Of a stretch of DNA of 52,590 nucleotides, positions 43,234 through 51,356 are shown one piece after another. The number at the start of each line of letters is the position of its first letter. Within the stretch, counting starts at the first letter, position 1. A program made the translations under genes and the position numbers. The notes under the pieces were generated by a model, which saw only the letters and a program-made list of their open reading frames with translations, was not told where the DNA came from and made no database searches. Origin of the DNA: an uncultured Lachnospiraceae bacterium (GTDB taxonomy: Bacteria > Bacillota > Clostridia > Lachnospirales > Lachnospiraceae); contig CAJKWK010000014.1 of the NCBI GenBank assembly GCA_905203555.1, positions 1 through 52,590 of the forward strand. Direction: 5' to 3'.

Positions 43234-43992
43234 ATGCGTTTCAAAAACAAAAACGCGGACTTTTTTGATGATCACTTTGAAGTAACTTATGAGGATGATA
43301 TTCCTTTAAACCATTCTGACACCCCCACACATCATTCCTCCAAATATGATTTAACCATAGATGAATACGACGATGAGGATACGTATGACCAATATGATGA
43401 GGAATTTGAAGAAGATACTTACTTTTCAAAGAACCCCTCTTCTTCCCCAAAACATCGTTCTCGGAGAAGACATCGCCCAACCCGGCTTGCCGCACCAATT
43501 CAAAAAGGCGGAGAGGCGGTGTTCGGAATCACTCGTTCCTTCATCCGCAATCTCTCTTTGATTCTGATGCTGGCGATCATGATTTTAATGGGATATAATT
43601 TTTTCCGCGGCAGTGCACCCTATGGTGATATTGAAACAGCCGTTTCAACAAACACCTATCCACCGGTCTTGGCAGCTTATTTTTCTGTAGCAGCTCTTCT
43701 GATCTTTTATGAAATTATTTCTATACTCTGGGCTATGACAAAAGTACGGGTACGAGATAAATATGGCAGCCATCGCGAAGACGTAGGCAGAGGTCTGACC
43801 TCTTTTATCCTACTGTATCTTCTCTCCTATATTGCTTTCTTTACAAACCGATGGATACCGGAGTCTCCCGACATTCTCAAGGGACTCAAAGGTGCTCTGG
43901 ATGTATTTGGGTCTATGCACAATGCGTTGTTTGGTCTTTGTCTCGCAGGTGTCATTTCCTGTCTGTTCCGAAAGCACAGCATTTCCCTATAA
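43234..43992 (+). CDS. Unrecognised four-helix membrane protein with acidic N-terminus
   Basis: I do not recognise the family. 252 residues on the plus strand, divergent from the ABC-F gene. Residues 10-65 are very acidic (runs of Asp/Glu/Tyr/Thr), 74-84 very basic (RSRRRHRP); four likely membrane helices follow at about 106-124, 146-168, 188-205 and 229-245. No signal peptide, enzyme or transport motif is visible. AAAGGAG precedes the ATG. The acid-to-basic arrangement suggests a cytosolic tail that may bind a partner; that is inference only. Confidence 0.8.
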   Translation: MRFKNKNADFFDDHFEVTYEDDIPLNHSDTPTHHSSKYDLTIDEYDDEDTYDQYDEEFEEDTYFSKNPSSSPKHRSRRRHRPTRLAAPIQKGGEAVFGITRSFIRNLSLILMLAIMILMGYNFFRGSAPYGDIETAVSTNTYPPVLAAYFSVAALLIFYEIISILWAMTKVRVRDKYGSHREDVGRGLTSFILLYLLSYIAFFTNRWIPESPDILKGLKGALDVFGSMHNALFGLCLAGVISCLFRKHSISL

Positions 43993-44031
43993 TTTCTGTA
44001 CAAGACAGCATATTAAAATACAAAATACCAG

Positions 44032-44073
44032 ATAATAGTCAAACATGGATATATATCCGCGCTTGGCTATTAT
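44032..44073 (+). terminator. Terminator after the membrane-protein gene
   Basis: Arms ATAATAG and CTATTAT, with inner CAA/TTG and GGATAT/ATATCC pairs, followed by TTTTCTTTG on the plus strand. Confidence 0.7.
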
Positions 44074-44471
44074 TTTCTTTGAGAAGATTTGATTCAAGAC
44101 TTTTGCCTTTCTCCAAATAACTTTCCATTTAACGACAGCCTTTGCCTTTCAGTTCCAATAAAACACCTAAATTCCTTCAAATGCAACAATGGAGTAGGAT
44201 TTATAAAATCCCACCCCAACTATCGACTTAGAACCCAGAAAAGACAATCAATTTCTTATTTGAAATCAACTGTCTTCTCTATGTCTTATTCAATTTTATG
44301 TGTTAAATGAGTGTCTTTTTAGTTAATACCTTGTTAAAAGCGGTTTTGCCTTATAAACACAGCGTTTTCCTCTTGTTTTTGTGTATTGTCTTTTGTTTTT
44401 TGCCTTCTTGTCAGATAACGAGCGCTTGATGTTCGCTCAACTGCAAAGGTGACCCCGCCACTTTAAAACGA
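44074..44471. other. 400-bp AT-rich stretch without a supported gene
   Basis: No frame has a start with ribosome-binding site and family-like content. It holds an imperfect hairpin (44241-44276, arms AAGACA and TGTCTT with inner ATTTC/GAAAT), a GGATTT-ATA-AAATCC palindrome near 44198-44212, and a GAGCG/CGCTC hairpin near 44422-44440. It may be a scar of rearrangement or mobile-element loss. Confidence 0.5.
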
Positions 44472-45047
44472 TTATTTATTTTCTAGTACTTTCTTTTTCT
44501 TTAATACTGCCAATACTGCAATGCCTAAACCATTCACTGAAAATAAAGAGGTAAATAATCCTACGTTTGTTTGGTCTCCTGTTTCTGGAATACCTTTATC
44601 ATTGTTCGGACTATCTGTATCTGGTTTATCATACATAAAGATATCAATTTTGACTTCTAAAGTTTCATAGTGTTCTGTATTATCTGGAGTATATATTGCA
44701 TCGTATGCTCCCGAATGATCTACAATTTGACTTTCATCTTTCCATGTAAATCCATTAGTATTAAGAACAGCATTTTTATTTTCTATTGCAAACATCTCGC
44801 TACTATCATTGATATCTTTCAACATTACAGCAGGCTATTCGGCACTTGATGCATTAATCGCATCCACCAAATGCTCATAATATATTTCCCCTACTTTTGC
44901 AACACTATTTTCTGTCTGCTCAGATGAAGTGTTCTCTGATTCAATATTTTCTTGTGCATAAACAATAGTTGGCAAGCTACTGAATATAGAAGAAACCGCT
45001 AATGTAGTTGCAATGACCATTGTTAATGCTAACTTTTTCTTGGCCAT
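44472..45047 (-). pseudogene. Decayed LPXTG-type surface-protein gene
   Basis: One frame is interrupted by a single in-frame TAG (44835-44837). The first part is an ATG-started signal peptide (AKKKLALTMVIATTLAVSSIF) plus VAKVGEIYYEHLVDAINASS, the start of a repeated surface domain; the second part continues in the same frame, holds a YTPDNTEHY-type repeat end and a sortase signal IPETG, a hydrophobic helix and KKKK tail. The second part has no ribosome-binding site, so it is not separate. The whole is only 191 codons and the middle domain looks deleted. Readthrough is possible but unlikely. Confidence 0.8.
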
Positions 45048-45176
45048 AAATAATATATCTCCTTTCTTGTATTTTCAAAAGAAATTTGATTAAAGAAATA
45101 CGTAAAAAAGCACAATTTATAAAGACTTTTTCCATTTTTATATCTATTTTTCTTAACAAAAAATCAATGATTCATT

Positions 45177-45503
45177 TTAATCCAAAATAATCAATGCCAT
45201 AAATACCAGATCCTCTAAGCCGGTATTCCGCAATCCATGTCCGCAGCTGTCCGGAGTAAATGTAACATCTCCTGCTTTCACCGGTCGAAGGTGTCCGTTA
45301 TCATCATACTCTCCTTCACCAGACAGAATATAATATGTTTCACTTTCCTTATGATGTTCATGATATCCCAAGGAACATCCCGGTTCCAGTGTTACCTGTG
45401 CATACATTCTGCACTTTCCGTTTAACTCTTTTTCTCCAAGAATGCGCTTGATGATCACATGACCATCTCCACCGCACATATTTTCTACACGTTCTGTTGT
45501 CAT
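45177..45503 (-). CDS. Small cupin-2 domain protein
   Basis: 108 residues, one cupin barrel: GYHEHHKESETYYILSGEGE is metal-binding motif 1 (His cluster, Glu) and the second motif is near FTPDSCGHGLRN. Such proteins are often isomerases, dioxygenases or sensors; the substrate is unknown. GGGAGG precedes the ATG. It follows ddh by 22 bases and probably shares its transcript. Confidence 0.85.
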   Translation of the reverse strand: MTTERVENMCGGDGHVIIKRILGEKELNGKCRMYAQVTLEPGCSLGYHEHHKESETYYILSGEGEYDDNGHLRPVKAGDVTFTPDSCGHGLRNTGLEDLVFMALIILD

Positions 45504-45525
45504 CTCATTTCCTCCCGCTCAACGA

Positions 45526-46512
45526 TTACAGCATTGCAGCACGCAATTCTGCCCCATCTTTTGGACTCAGATATGCAGGTGCAATATCAAAAACAGTTTT
45601 ACATCCACACTGCCCTTCCGATGCTAATTTGTATGCAGCTCTTGCATACGCAACTATCACACTGGATGTAAATTCCGGATTGGAATCTAACTTCAGACTA
45701 TATTCAATTAAATGTCTGTTTTCTCCATTCCATCCTGTCTTTCCGCTTCTCAAGACAAATCCACCATGCGGAATACCACTGTGATCACGTTTCAGTTCTT
45801 CTTCACTGATAAAATGTACAATCGTATCATAATCCGCAAAATAATTCGGCATAGTCTTAATTTCTTCTTCTACTTTAGCGGCATCTGCCCCATCTTCTAA
45901 TACTACAAAACATTCTCTTGTATGTTTCTGCCGAGTCGTAAGTTCCGGATTTTCACCACTTCGAACTGCTTCCAATGCCTCTTCTACCGGGATGGTATAC
46001 TGCTTTGCATCTTTCACACCGTCAATTCTTCGAATTGCATCCGAATGTCCCTGGCTCACACCTTTCCCCCAGAATGTATAGTCTTTTCCTTCCGGCAATA
46101 CTGCACTGGCATACATCCGGTTCAGAGAAAACATTCCTGGATCCCAGCCTACAGAAATAATTCCAACCTTTCCGCTCTTTTTCGCTGCAGCATCCACATT
46201 TGCAAAATGCTCCGGGATTCTGGCATGTGTATCAAAACTATCTACTACATGAAACAATTCTGCAAACTTCGGAGTCTGCTCCGGCAAATCTGTAGCGCTT
46301 CCGCCACAAAGAATCATAACATCTATTTTATCTTTCCATTGTTCTGCTTCTGCCACATGACAAACAGCAGCAGTTTCCGTCATAATATGCACATTTTCCG
46401 GACTTCTGCGTGTAAATACTGCAACAAGTTCCATATCCGGATTCTGTTTCACCGCACATTCTACTCCTCGTCCCAGATTTCCATAACCTAAAATACCAAT
46501 TCTAATACTCAT
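45526..46512 (-). CDS. ddh: meso-Diaminopimelate D-dehydrogenase
   Basis: NADPH enzyme that makes meso-DAP from tetrahydrodipicolinate and ammonia in one step, supplying peptidoglycan and lysine. Rossmann motif GILGYGNLGRG near residue 6, and later motifs such as SVGWDPGMFSLNR and GVSQGHSDAIRRIDGV match Ddh. The ATG at 46512 has AGAGGG 8 bases upstream; an ATG two codons earlier is too close. 328 residues. Strong own promoter upstream; cupin follows. Confidence 0.94.
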   Translation of the reverse strand: MSIRIGILGYGNLGRGVECAVKQNPDMELVAVFTRRSPENVHIMTETAAVCHVAEAEQWKDKIDVMILCGGSATDLPEQTPKFAELFHVVDSFDTHARIPEHFANVDAAAKKSGKVGIISVGWDPGMFSLNRMYASAVLPEGKDYTFWGKGVSQGHSDAIRRIDGVKDAKQYTIPVEEALEAVRSGENPELTTRQKHTRECFVVLEDGADAAKVEEEIKTMPNYFADYDTIVHFISEEELKRDHSGIPHGGFVLRSGKTGWNGENRHLIEYSLKLDSNPEFTSSVIVAYARAAYKLASEGQCGCKTVFDIAPAYLSPKDGAELRAAML

Positions 46513-46581
46513 AATCATATCCCTCTTTTCATATGATTTTCCATTTACAAGTTTCCTTTAATTTTCAAAAAATCATTTTTC

Positions 46582-46610
46582 ATTATAGACTTTTCCACGT
46601 TAAAGTGCAA
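46582..46610 (-). promoter_or_regulatory. Sigma-A promoter of ddh-cupin
   Basis: TTGCAC, 17-base spacer, TATAAT on the minus strand. Confidence 0.85.
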
Positions 46611-46666
46611 GTTTTTTTTACTGCCATCTCTTGTTTTTCCACGCATTATGATGTTCTCGTTTTTCT

Positions 46667-47575
46667 TTATTTTCCCCGCTTTGGCGGTTCAACATGAATC
46701 TGCACAAGGCGGTTTGCTGCCTTTAGTAAATTTTCTTTATAAGAAAGATTTTGATATCGATGAATCTGTATCTCTGTTATCCCCATCTGTGCAGCAACCT
46801 GCTCCGGTTTTGCTCCATATGCAAATAAATTTATCCCACACGTATTACGTACGCTTTCCGCACTGTATGACGGTATTCCTGCCTTTTCTGTATACTTTCG
46901 CATCATTCGACTAATATACATGAGATTCAGTGGATTTCCCCGGCTGTTCACAAATAAATATTCAGAATCTGATTTTTCTCTCATATATTGTTCCAATACC
47001 AGAAACACATCTTCCGGCAAATAAAGAACGTCCTCTCTCTCCTGCACCGTCATATATGCTCCATTGTCATACGCCGCAAGATCCTGTTCTTTCAAACTGA
47101 CAATTTCACTGGAAGAAACGCCCACCCGATAAAGCAGCGTTAAAATGGTATATGCCATTGGATCTTTTTTTGCAGCCCCTAACAATTTATCCATATGTTC
47201 TGCCGGGATTGACTTTGCATATTTTTCTTGTTTCACAACCTTTTTTAAATATGGATAAAATCCATCTTCAAACTTTATATCCACCTTATATTTTTCTCGA
47301 TTTTCACAAATGAATTCTGCAAACGAATGCAGCTCTCGAAATTTCTTTGCTACCGTAGAAGGTTTGAGAATTCCTTCTGCAACCTGTTTCTGCATTTTCT
47401 GAAAATAGTTTTCAATCTCTTTTTTACTGATTTCCAAAAAATCCTTCTGAAAATCGTTCATAATCTCATCAATATCTGCCGAATAAGAACCGGCTGTCGT
47501 TTCACTTTTAAAATGTGCAGTAAAGTCTGGCCAGATTTCAAAACGCACTTTGCGGGATGCGTAAAAACTATTCAT
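46667..47575 (-). CDS. Tyrosine-recombinase-like protein lacking most catalytic residues
   Basis: 302 residues with a SAM-like core-binding domain (about 20-115) and a phage-integrase-type C-terminal fold. Aligned by eye to XerC/D, the first catalytic Arg (G-L-R-x-S-E) is Ser (GVSSSEI), the His of H-x-x-R is Glu (AESVRNTC), and the GH pair reads GI; only the second Arg and the Tyr (IHRYQNL) remain. It thus probably binds DNA without recombining, but a shifted alignment could hide residues. GGAGG in ATGGAGG precedes the ATG. It has a palindromic promoter; ddh and cyuA flank it, no att sites are seen. Confidence 0.8.
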   Translation of the reverse strand: MNSFYASRKVRFEIWPDFTAHFKSETTAGSYSADIDEIMNDFQKDFLEISKKEIENYFQKMQKQVAEGILKPSTVAKKFRELHSFAEFICENREKYKVDIKFEDGFYPYLKKVVKQEKYAKSIPAEHMDKLLGAAKKDPMAYTILTLLYRVGVSSSEIVSLKEQDLAAYDNGAYMTVQEREDVLYLPEDVFLVLEQYMREKSDSEYLFVNSRGNPLNLMYISRMMRKYTEKAGIPSYSAESVRNTCGINLFAYGAKPEQVAAQMGITEIQIHRYQNLSYKENLLKAANRLVQIHVEPPKRGK

Positions 47576-47626
47576 AAATACCTCCATCTCGTTTGTTTGT
47601 TCCGCGCAGCGGAAAACCTTCTGATA

Positions 47627-47662
47627 TGTTATAAGTATACTTCATACTATAACATTTTACAA
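47627..47662 (-). promoter_or_regulatory. Promoter with overlapping palindrome before the recombinase-like gene
   Basis: TTGTAA, 17-base spacer, TATACT. Arms TGTTATA-A-GTAT and ATAC-TATAACA (47627-47654) cover the -10 and most of the spacer, a typical operator position. Confidence 0.7.
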
Positions 47663-47717
47663 GAAAAATTTAGAGATCGACCCCCTTACTAAATCGACCT
47701 CCATCTTGTTTCAGAAC

Positions 47718-47948
47718 TTATTCATCAAATTCAAGTACCGCCACATGAAATCTCGGTGTTTCTTTAATTTCTTTCACAATTCCCTTTCTTGTTTTTAATC
47801 GTTCTGTACTTTTAAAATTTCCGCTCATACCAAGCGCATGTTCCATTGTATAATAATAAGAAGACGGCAGCTGGCTCTCAATGACCTCAATTTCCTGCCC
47901 GATTTTCAGCGCATTCACATCTTCAATTGTAAAGTCCATTTCACGCAT
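47718..47948 (-). CDS. Unrecognised 76-residue protein
   Basis: I do not recognise the family. 76 residues, mildly acidic, no membrane segment; a Tyr/Ser cluster (SSYYYTMEH) sits in the middle and the C-terminus is GIVKEIKETPRFHVAVLEFDE-like. It looks like a small beta-barrel (alternating hydrophobic pattern) but no motif supports it. AAAGGA precedes the ATG at 47948. It starts 37 bases after cyuA and is likely cotranscribed with it; the recombinase-like gene follows behind its own promoter. Confidence 0.65.
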   Translation of the reverse strand: MREMDFTIEDVNALKIGQEIEVIESQLPSSYYYTMEHALGMSGNFKSTERLKTRKGIVKEIKETPRFHVAVLEFDE

Positions 47949-47984
47949 AATTTTATTGTCCTTTCTATGATTATGACCTTTTGA

Positions 47985-49304
47985 CTATTCCTCATTGCTT
48001 TGTTCATTCAGCATGATTTTTACAATTTCTTTATCCGTCTGACGCATTCCCTCTCTGCCAAGCTGCCCGACATTACGTATAGTTGCCTCAACTCCTGTTG
48101 TTACAATTCCCTCTCCGCCGCGGAACTGCTGCCCATTCTGATACATATGAAATCCCAGAATTCCTGCTTCTACGCTGGAGGCAATCTTTGCAGCGCAGGA
48201 AGATTTTGCTCCATCACAGATAATTCCGGATACGATTGCAAGAGAATTTACCAATGTATGAGAGATTGCTCTGTAATCCCCGCCTTGCAGATAGGCAATC
48301 CCGCATCCTGCCGCACAGCCCGCGCTGACAGCTCCGCAATAAGCAGACAGACGACCGATTCCAGTCTTTTCATGCACTGCGATCAGATTGGAAACAATCA
48401 GTGCACGATACAGTTTTTCTTTTGGAACTGCCAGATCTTTGGCATATTCAATTACCGGAACAGATACTGTAATTCCCTGATTTCCACTTCCTGAGTTAAT
48501 GATTACCGGCAATTCACATCCGCTCATTCTGGCATCCGATCCTGCCGCTGCTTTCGCAATCGCCCGGTTTCTGACCTCATAACCATAAAATTTTAAATAA
48601 GTAGATCCGATATTTGCACCATAATCTCCTAACAGTCCTTCCTCCGCAATCAAAGAATTGTATTGAATCTGTCTGTCAAGTACCGCCTTCACATCTGCAA
48701 TTTCACAAGTATCTGCAAATTCTAGAATACCCTTGATATTCAGAAGAGACTTATCAGTCAAACCTGTTTCGACTTCCGATAAATCTTCACAGGTATTTTT
48801 CTGTTCTACCTTCGTCGCATCCAATAACACTTCTCCATTTTTCTCTACATAGACAATGTTTGTATGATACTGGCTGATCCGTACAACCGCACTTGCATTC
48901 TCCTTATGTAATGTAATAATGATATCAAAAATAATTCCATTATCAATTGCTTCCACTTTCACCGGAGTTTGTTCCAAGAATTCCCTCATTACTTCTTTTT
49001 CTTCTTCTGTAACTTCCGCAATGACTTCCAGTTGTCTGCTTGCATCACCACCGACAATTCCTGCTACCGCTGCCGCTTCGATGCCACGCATTCCGTTGGT
49101 GTTCGGCACCACCACACTTTTTACATTTTTAATGATATTGTCACTTACTCCAATCTTCACCTGGTCCGGCATCATCCCCAATACTTCTCTTGCTTTTGCC
49201 GCCGCATAAGCAATCGCAATCGGTTCTGTACATCCCATCGCCGGAACAAGTTCTTCGCTTAATATTTTCACATAAGACTGATAACGTATATCCGTTTTAT
49301 CCAT
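47985..49304 (-). CDS. cyuA: L-cysteine desulfidase, CyuA/YhaM family (UPF0597)
   Basis: Iron-sulfur enzyme that breaks L-cysteine to pyruvate, H2S and ammonia. Conserved cysteines lie in MGCTEP (Cys about 25), YCGAVSAGCAAGCG and CDGAKSSC, the presumed [4Fe-4S] ligands; GSGNQGITVSVP and the C-terminal RGGEGIV are family motifs. The ATG at 49304 has AGGAG 9 bases upstream (439 residues); an in-frame GTG two codons earlier is less likely. Related forms act on serine, so the substrate is inferred. Confidence 0.88.
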   Translation of the reverse strand: MDKTDIRYQSYVKILSEELVPAMGCTEPIAIAYAAAKAREVLGMMPDQVKIGVSDNIIKNVKSVVVPNTNGMRGIEAAAVAGIVGGDASRQLEVIAEVTEEEKEVMREFLEQTPVKVEAIDNGIIFDIIITLHKENASAVVRISQYHTNIVYVEKNGEVLLDATKVEQKNTCEDLSEVETGLTDKSLLNIKGILEFADTCEIADVKAVLDRQIQYNSLIAEEGLLGDYGANIGSTYLKFYGYEVRNRAIAKAAAGSDARMSGCELPVIINSGSGNQGITVSVPVIEYAKDLAVPKEKLYRALIVSNLIAVHEKTGIGRLSAYCGAVSAGCAAGCGIAYLQGGDYRAISHTLVNSLAIVSGIICDGAKSSCAAKIASSVEAGILGFHMYQNGQQFRGGEGIVTTGVEATIRNVGQLGREGMRQTDKEIVKIMLNEQSNEE

Positions 49305-49490
49305 TGTCACACACTCCTATCTATTCGTCGTTTTCCTTCTCTGGACATTCTATTGTATCATAAATTTCCATCCCATGCCTTCTCAAAATTCTGACATATC
49401 AGCTAAAAATTATCAATACAAAACAGAAAGCACCGCAACAATCATCCAAGGCATACTCACTGCTTTTAAAGTATTGCCACCTCTTTCATT

Positions 49491-49697
49491 TTATAAAATC
49501 ACTCCATCCCCATAACATGCTGCGATATAATCTCTTGGTTGATAATAAAAATCAGTATTTTTTCCATATCGTGTAGCCCAACGCTCCGCCTGTTCTGGAT
49601 ACTTTGTACAATAAAATTCAAAATAGAAATCCTTATTAAATTTTGCTCTCCTGCTTTGCCGAATTCTAATTTTTCTGTTTTTCTCTCTGCTAAACAA
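49491..49697 (-). pseudogene. Possible gene fragment after the GNAT gene
   Basis: A 68-codon frame with a plausible protein-like tail (YPEQAERWATRYGKN and PRDYIAACYGDG) but no ribosome-binding site, starting at TTG 10 bases past the GNAT stop. I do not recognise it. Its first 40 bases resemble a stretch at 50881-50932. It may be the end of a lost gene or a neutral remnant. Confidence 0.3.
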
Positions 49698-49711
49698 ACT
49701 GGGGGTTTATC
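49658..49711. repeat. Imperfect repeat, copy A
   Basis: About 50 bases, roughly three-quarters identical by eye to 50881-50932; on the minus strand it includes AGTTTGTTTA and CAGAAAAATTAGAATTC. It begins inside the GNAT stop region. Low-complexity A-richness makes the match uncertain. Confidence 0.4.
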
Positions 49712-50174
49712 TCTCTGGTAATTCCATTTCATCATTCATTTTTATAAATCCATACTTTTCATACAATGGTCGCCCCATATCAGTTGCTTCTAATGAAATA
49801 GCTGTAATACCCTTGCTTTTAGTATCTCTAATCAGCATATCTAATGTTTTATAAGCAATTCCCTGTCTTCTATATTCAGGATTAGTATACATATTCATGA
49901 TATAAGCCTTGTTTCCACTTGGATTGTGATAAGTCGGCATTACTTGAAAAAAACTAACACCACCAGCCCCTACAAAACGATTTTCATCAAAAACCAAATA
50001 TGCTATATGAGAGCTGTCACAAAGAGCTTTTTGATAATAATTATAAGATTGTCTTTCAACTTCACTCATATCAGTATCAGCAGAAAGTTTATTAGCTGCT
50101 CTTAATACCTCTATTCTTGTTTCTGTCAATATATCTATATCTTCAAGCGTTGCTCTCTTGTATGTTAAATTCAT
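49707..50174 (-). CDS. GNAT-family N-acetyltransferase
   Basis: 155 residues with the GNAT core: acetyl-CoA loop RRQGIAYK, preceded by YIMNMYTNPEY and followed by ISLEATDMGRPLYEKYGF. The acceptor substrate is unknown. GGAGAG 8 bases before the ATG. It follows the XRE gene by 35 bases, likely one operon. AT-rich, accessory-looking region. Confidence 0.88.
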   Translation of the reverse strand: MNLTYKRATLEDIDILTETRIEVLRAANKLSADTDMSEVERQSYNYYQKALCDSSHIAYLVFDENRFVGAGGVSFFQVMPTYHNPSGNKAYIMNMYTNPEYRRQGIAYKTLDMLIRDTKSKGITAISLEATDMGRPLYEKYGFIKMNDEMELPER

Positions 50175-50209
50175 ATCGTATTCTCTCCTACAAATTCAGC
50201 TTTTATCTA

Positions 50210-50731
50210 TTACTTTTTTATTCTTCCATTTTCTAATAAAATAATTGTAACACTTGCAACAACAAATGCAGAAATGCAGATTATCGTTCCGCTTATTTGG
50301 ATAGAATTATTGATAATTCCTGTAAAACCATTTATAACCGCTAAAACAATTCCACATAAACAAATAGTCAATATTACTTTAGATATCATTCTATAATTTT
50401 TCATTTTTCTTACCTCCAAAACAGATAATACTGTTACAGCTATTCCCATCGCAATTCCAATTCCTTTAAGTGCTGTATCAACAATCTCATCTACTTTGTT
50501 TTTGCTCATATTTTCTTTGCTTTCTGCCTTTACTTGCATTAAATCATCAACAGAAACATCCAAAGTCTCTGCTAATTTAGGAATGGAATTTATATCTGGG
50601 AAAGACAAATCTCTTTCCCATTTAGAAACTGCTTTATCTGTTACACCCATTTTTTCTGCAAGTTCTAACTGCGTCATTCCTTTTTCTTTCCTTAATGATG
50701 AAATCATCATACCAAGCGTCTGTTTCTTCAT
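50210..50731 (-). CDS. XRE-family regulator with membrane-anchored C-terminus
   Basis: 173 residues. An N-terminal helix-turn-helix (SSLRKEKGMTQLELAEKMGV and TDKAVSKWERDLSFPD) is followed by a charged linker and three hydrophobic segments (about residues 92-108, 118-140, 145-165), suggesting a membrane-tethered repressor. AAGGAGG before the ATG at 50731 gives this start; 17 upstream codons are open but lie in the promoter leader. Regulator plus GNAT in one unit is a common accessory pairing. Confidence 0.88.
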   Translation of the reverse strand: MKKQTLGMMISSLRKEKGMTQLELAEKMGVTDKAVSKWERDLSFPDINSIPKLAETLDVSVDDLMQVKAESKENMSKNKVDEIVDTALKGIGIAMGIAVTVLSVLEVRKMKNYRMISKVILTICLCGIVLAVINGFTGIINNSIQISGTIICISAFVVASVTIILLENGRIKK

Positions 50732-50762
50732 CTGTTCATTCCTCCTTGTTTTTGATGATTGC

Positions 50763-50792
50763 ATCGTATCACATCTCTTCAAATTTATTCAA
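50763..50792 (-). promoter_or_regulatory. Promoter of the XRE-GNAT unit
   Basis: TTGAAT, 18-base spacer, TACGAT with an extended -10 (TGA before TACGAT). CCGAC/GTCGG arms just upstream (about 50793-50812) may be an operator. Confidence 0.6.
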
Positions 50793-50848
50793 CCGACTAT
50801 CAGTTTCGTCGGCTTAACCGTTAGTTTACCTACCATTTTTCTACTATA

Positions 50849-50877
50849 AACTAAGGCAAACTCTATTTTGCTTAGTT
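50849..50877 (-). terminator. Weak terminator after the lipoprotein-like gene
   Basis: Arms AACTAAG and CTTAGTT with inner CAAA/TTTG and one bulge; TTTATAG follows on the minus strand, a poor T-run. Confidence 0.5.
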
Positions 50878-50880
50878 TCT

Positions 50881-50932
50881 TCAAATTCTTACTTTTCTAT
50901 TTCTTTCTCAGTTAAACAAACCGGCATTCATC
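50881..50932. repeat. Imperfect repeat, copy B
   Basis: Partner of 49658-49711. Minus strand includes GGTTTGTTTAACTGAG and GAAAAGTAAGAATTT. It lies just past the lipoprotein-like gene. Confidence 0.4.
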
Positions 50933-50963
50933 CCTATAACAAATATTCTTGTGCTAATTTCCC

Positions 50964-51344
50964 CTATCCTTCCACATATTTCATATATGGAACAAACTTT
51001 TTTCCTAGGCTTGCCAATAATATTTCAGTATTGTCGGACTCATAGATTTCAGTTCCAGCAGGCAAGACAGTAGCATCCCAATTATTAAAATCATTTGTTA
51101 TCCCAGAGTTGCTTATTTTCCCGATGTATTTACCCCTTTCAAGAGTCTCACTTTTTACCCAGTCTACATCTGTAACATTTACGTAGGCAACATCTTCATA
51201 AACAAACATATCTATACTATGATCATTGGAATACAACTGTTCTGGAGTCGATTCCGTTGTTATTGTTACACCACATCTCGAAAGACCAATCATAATAAAA
51301 ATACCCATACCTAAAACAGCAAATATTTTCTTCAATTTCTTCAC
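50964..51344 (-). CDS. Small lipoprotein-like protein, unrecognised
   Basis: I do not recognise the family. Up to 126 residues: a basic N-terminus, a hydrophobic helix (about 8-22) and a Cys in LSRCG that could be a lipobox although Arg before Cys is unusual. The rest is soluble, acidic, with a VAYVNVTDVDWV strand region. GTG start at 51344 has its site too close; TTG at 51335 has AGAGGTG 6 bases upstream and is also likely. It follows the truncated GNAT gene by 12 bases. Confidence 0.7.
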   Translation of the reverse strand: MKKLKKIFAVLGMGIFIMIGLSRCGVTITTESTPEQLYSNDHSIDMFVYEDVAYVNVTDVDWVKSETLERGKYIGKISNSGITNDFNNWDATVLPAGTEIYESDNTEILLASLGKKFVPYMKYVEG

Positions 51345-51356
51345 CTCTCATAACCG

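Noticed and set aside
44835..44837. In-frame TAG read as pyrrolysine
   Set aside because: No Pyl genes in view and the downstream part looks shortened by deletion.
47663..47717. 15-codon frame (MEVDLVRGS...) and GGTCGAT direct repeats before the recombinase-like promoter
   Set aside because: No ribosome-binding site and upstream of the promoter; likely chance.
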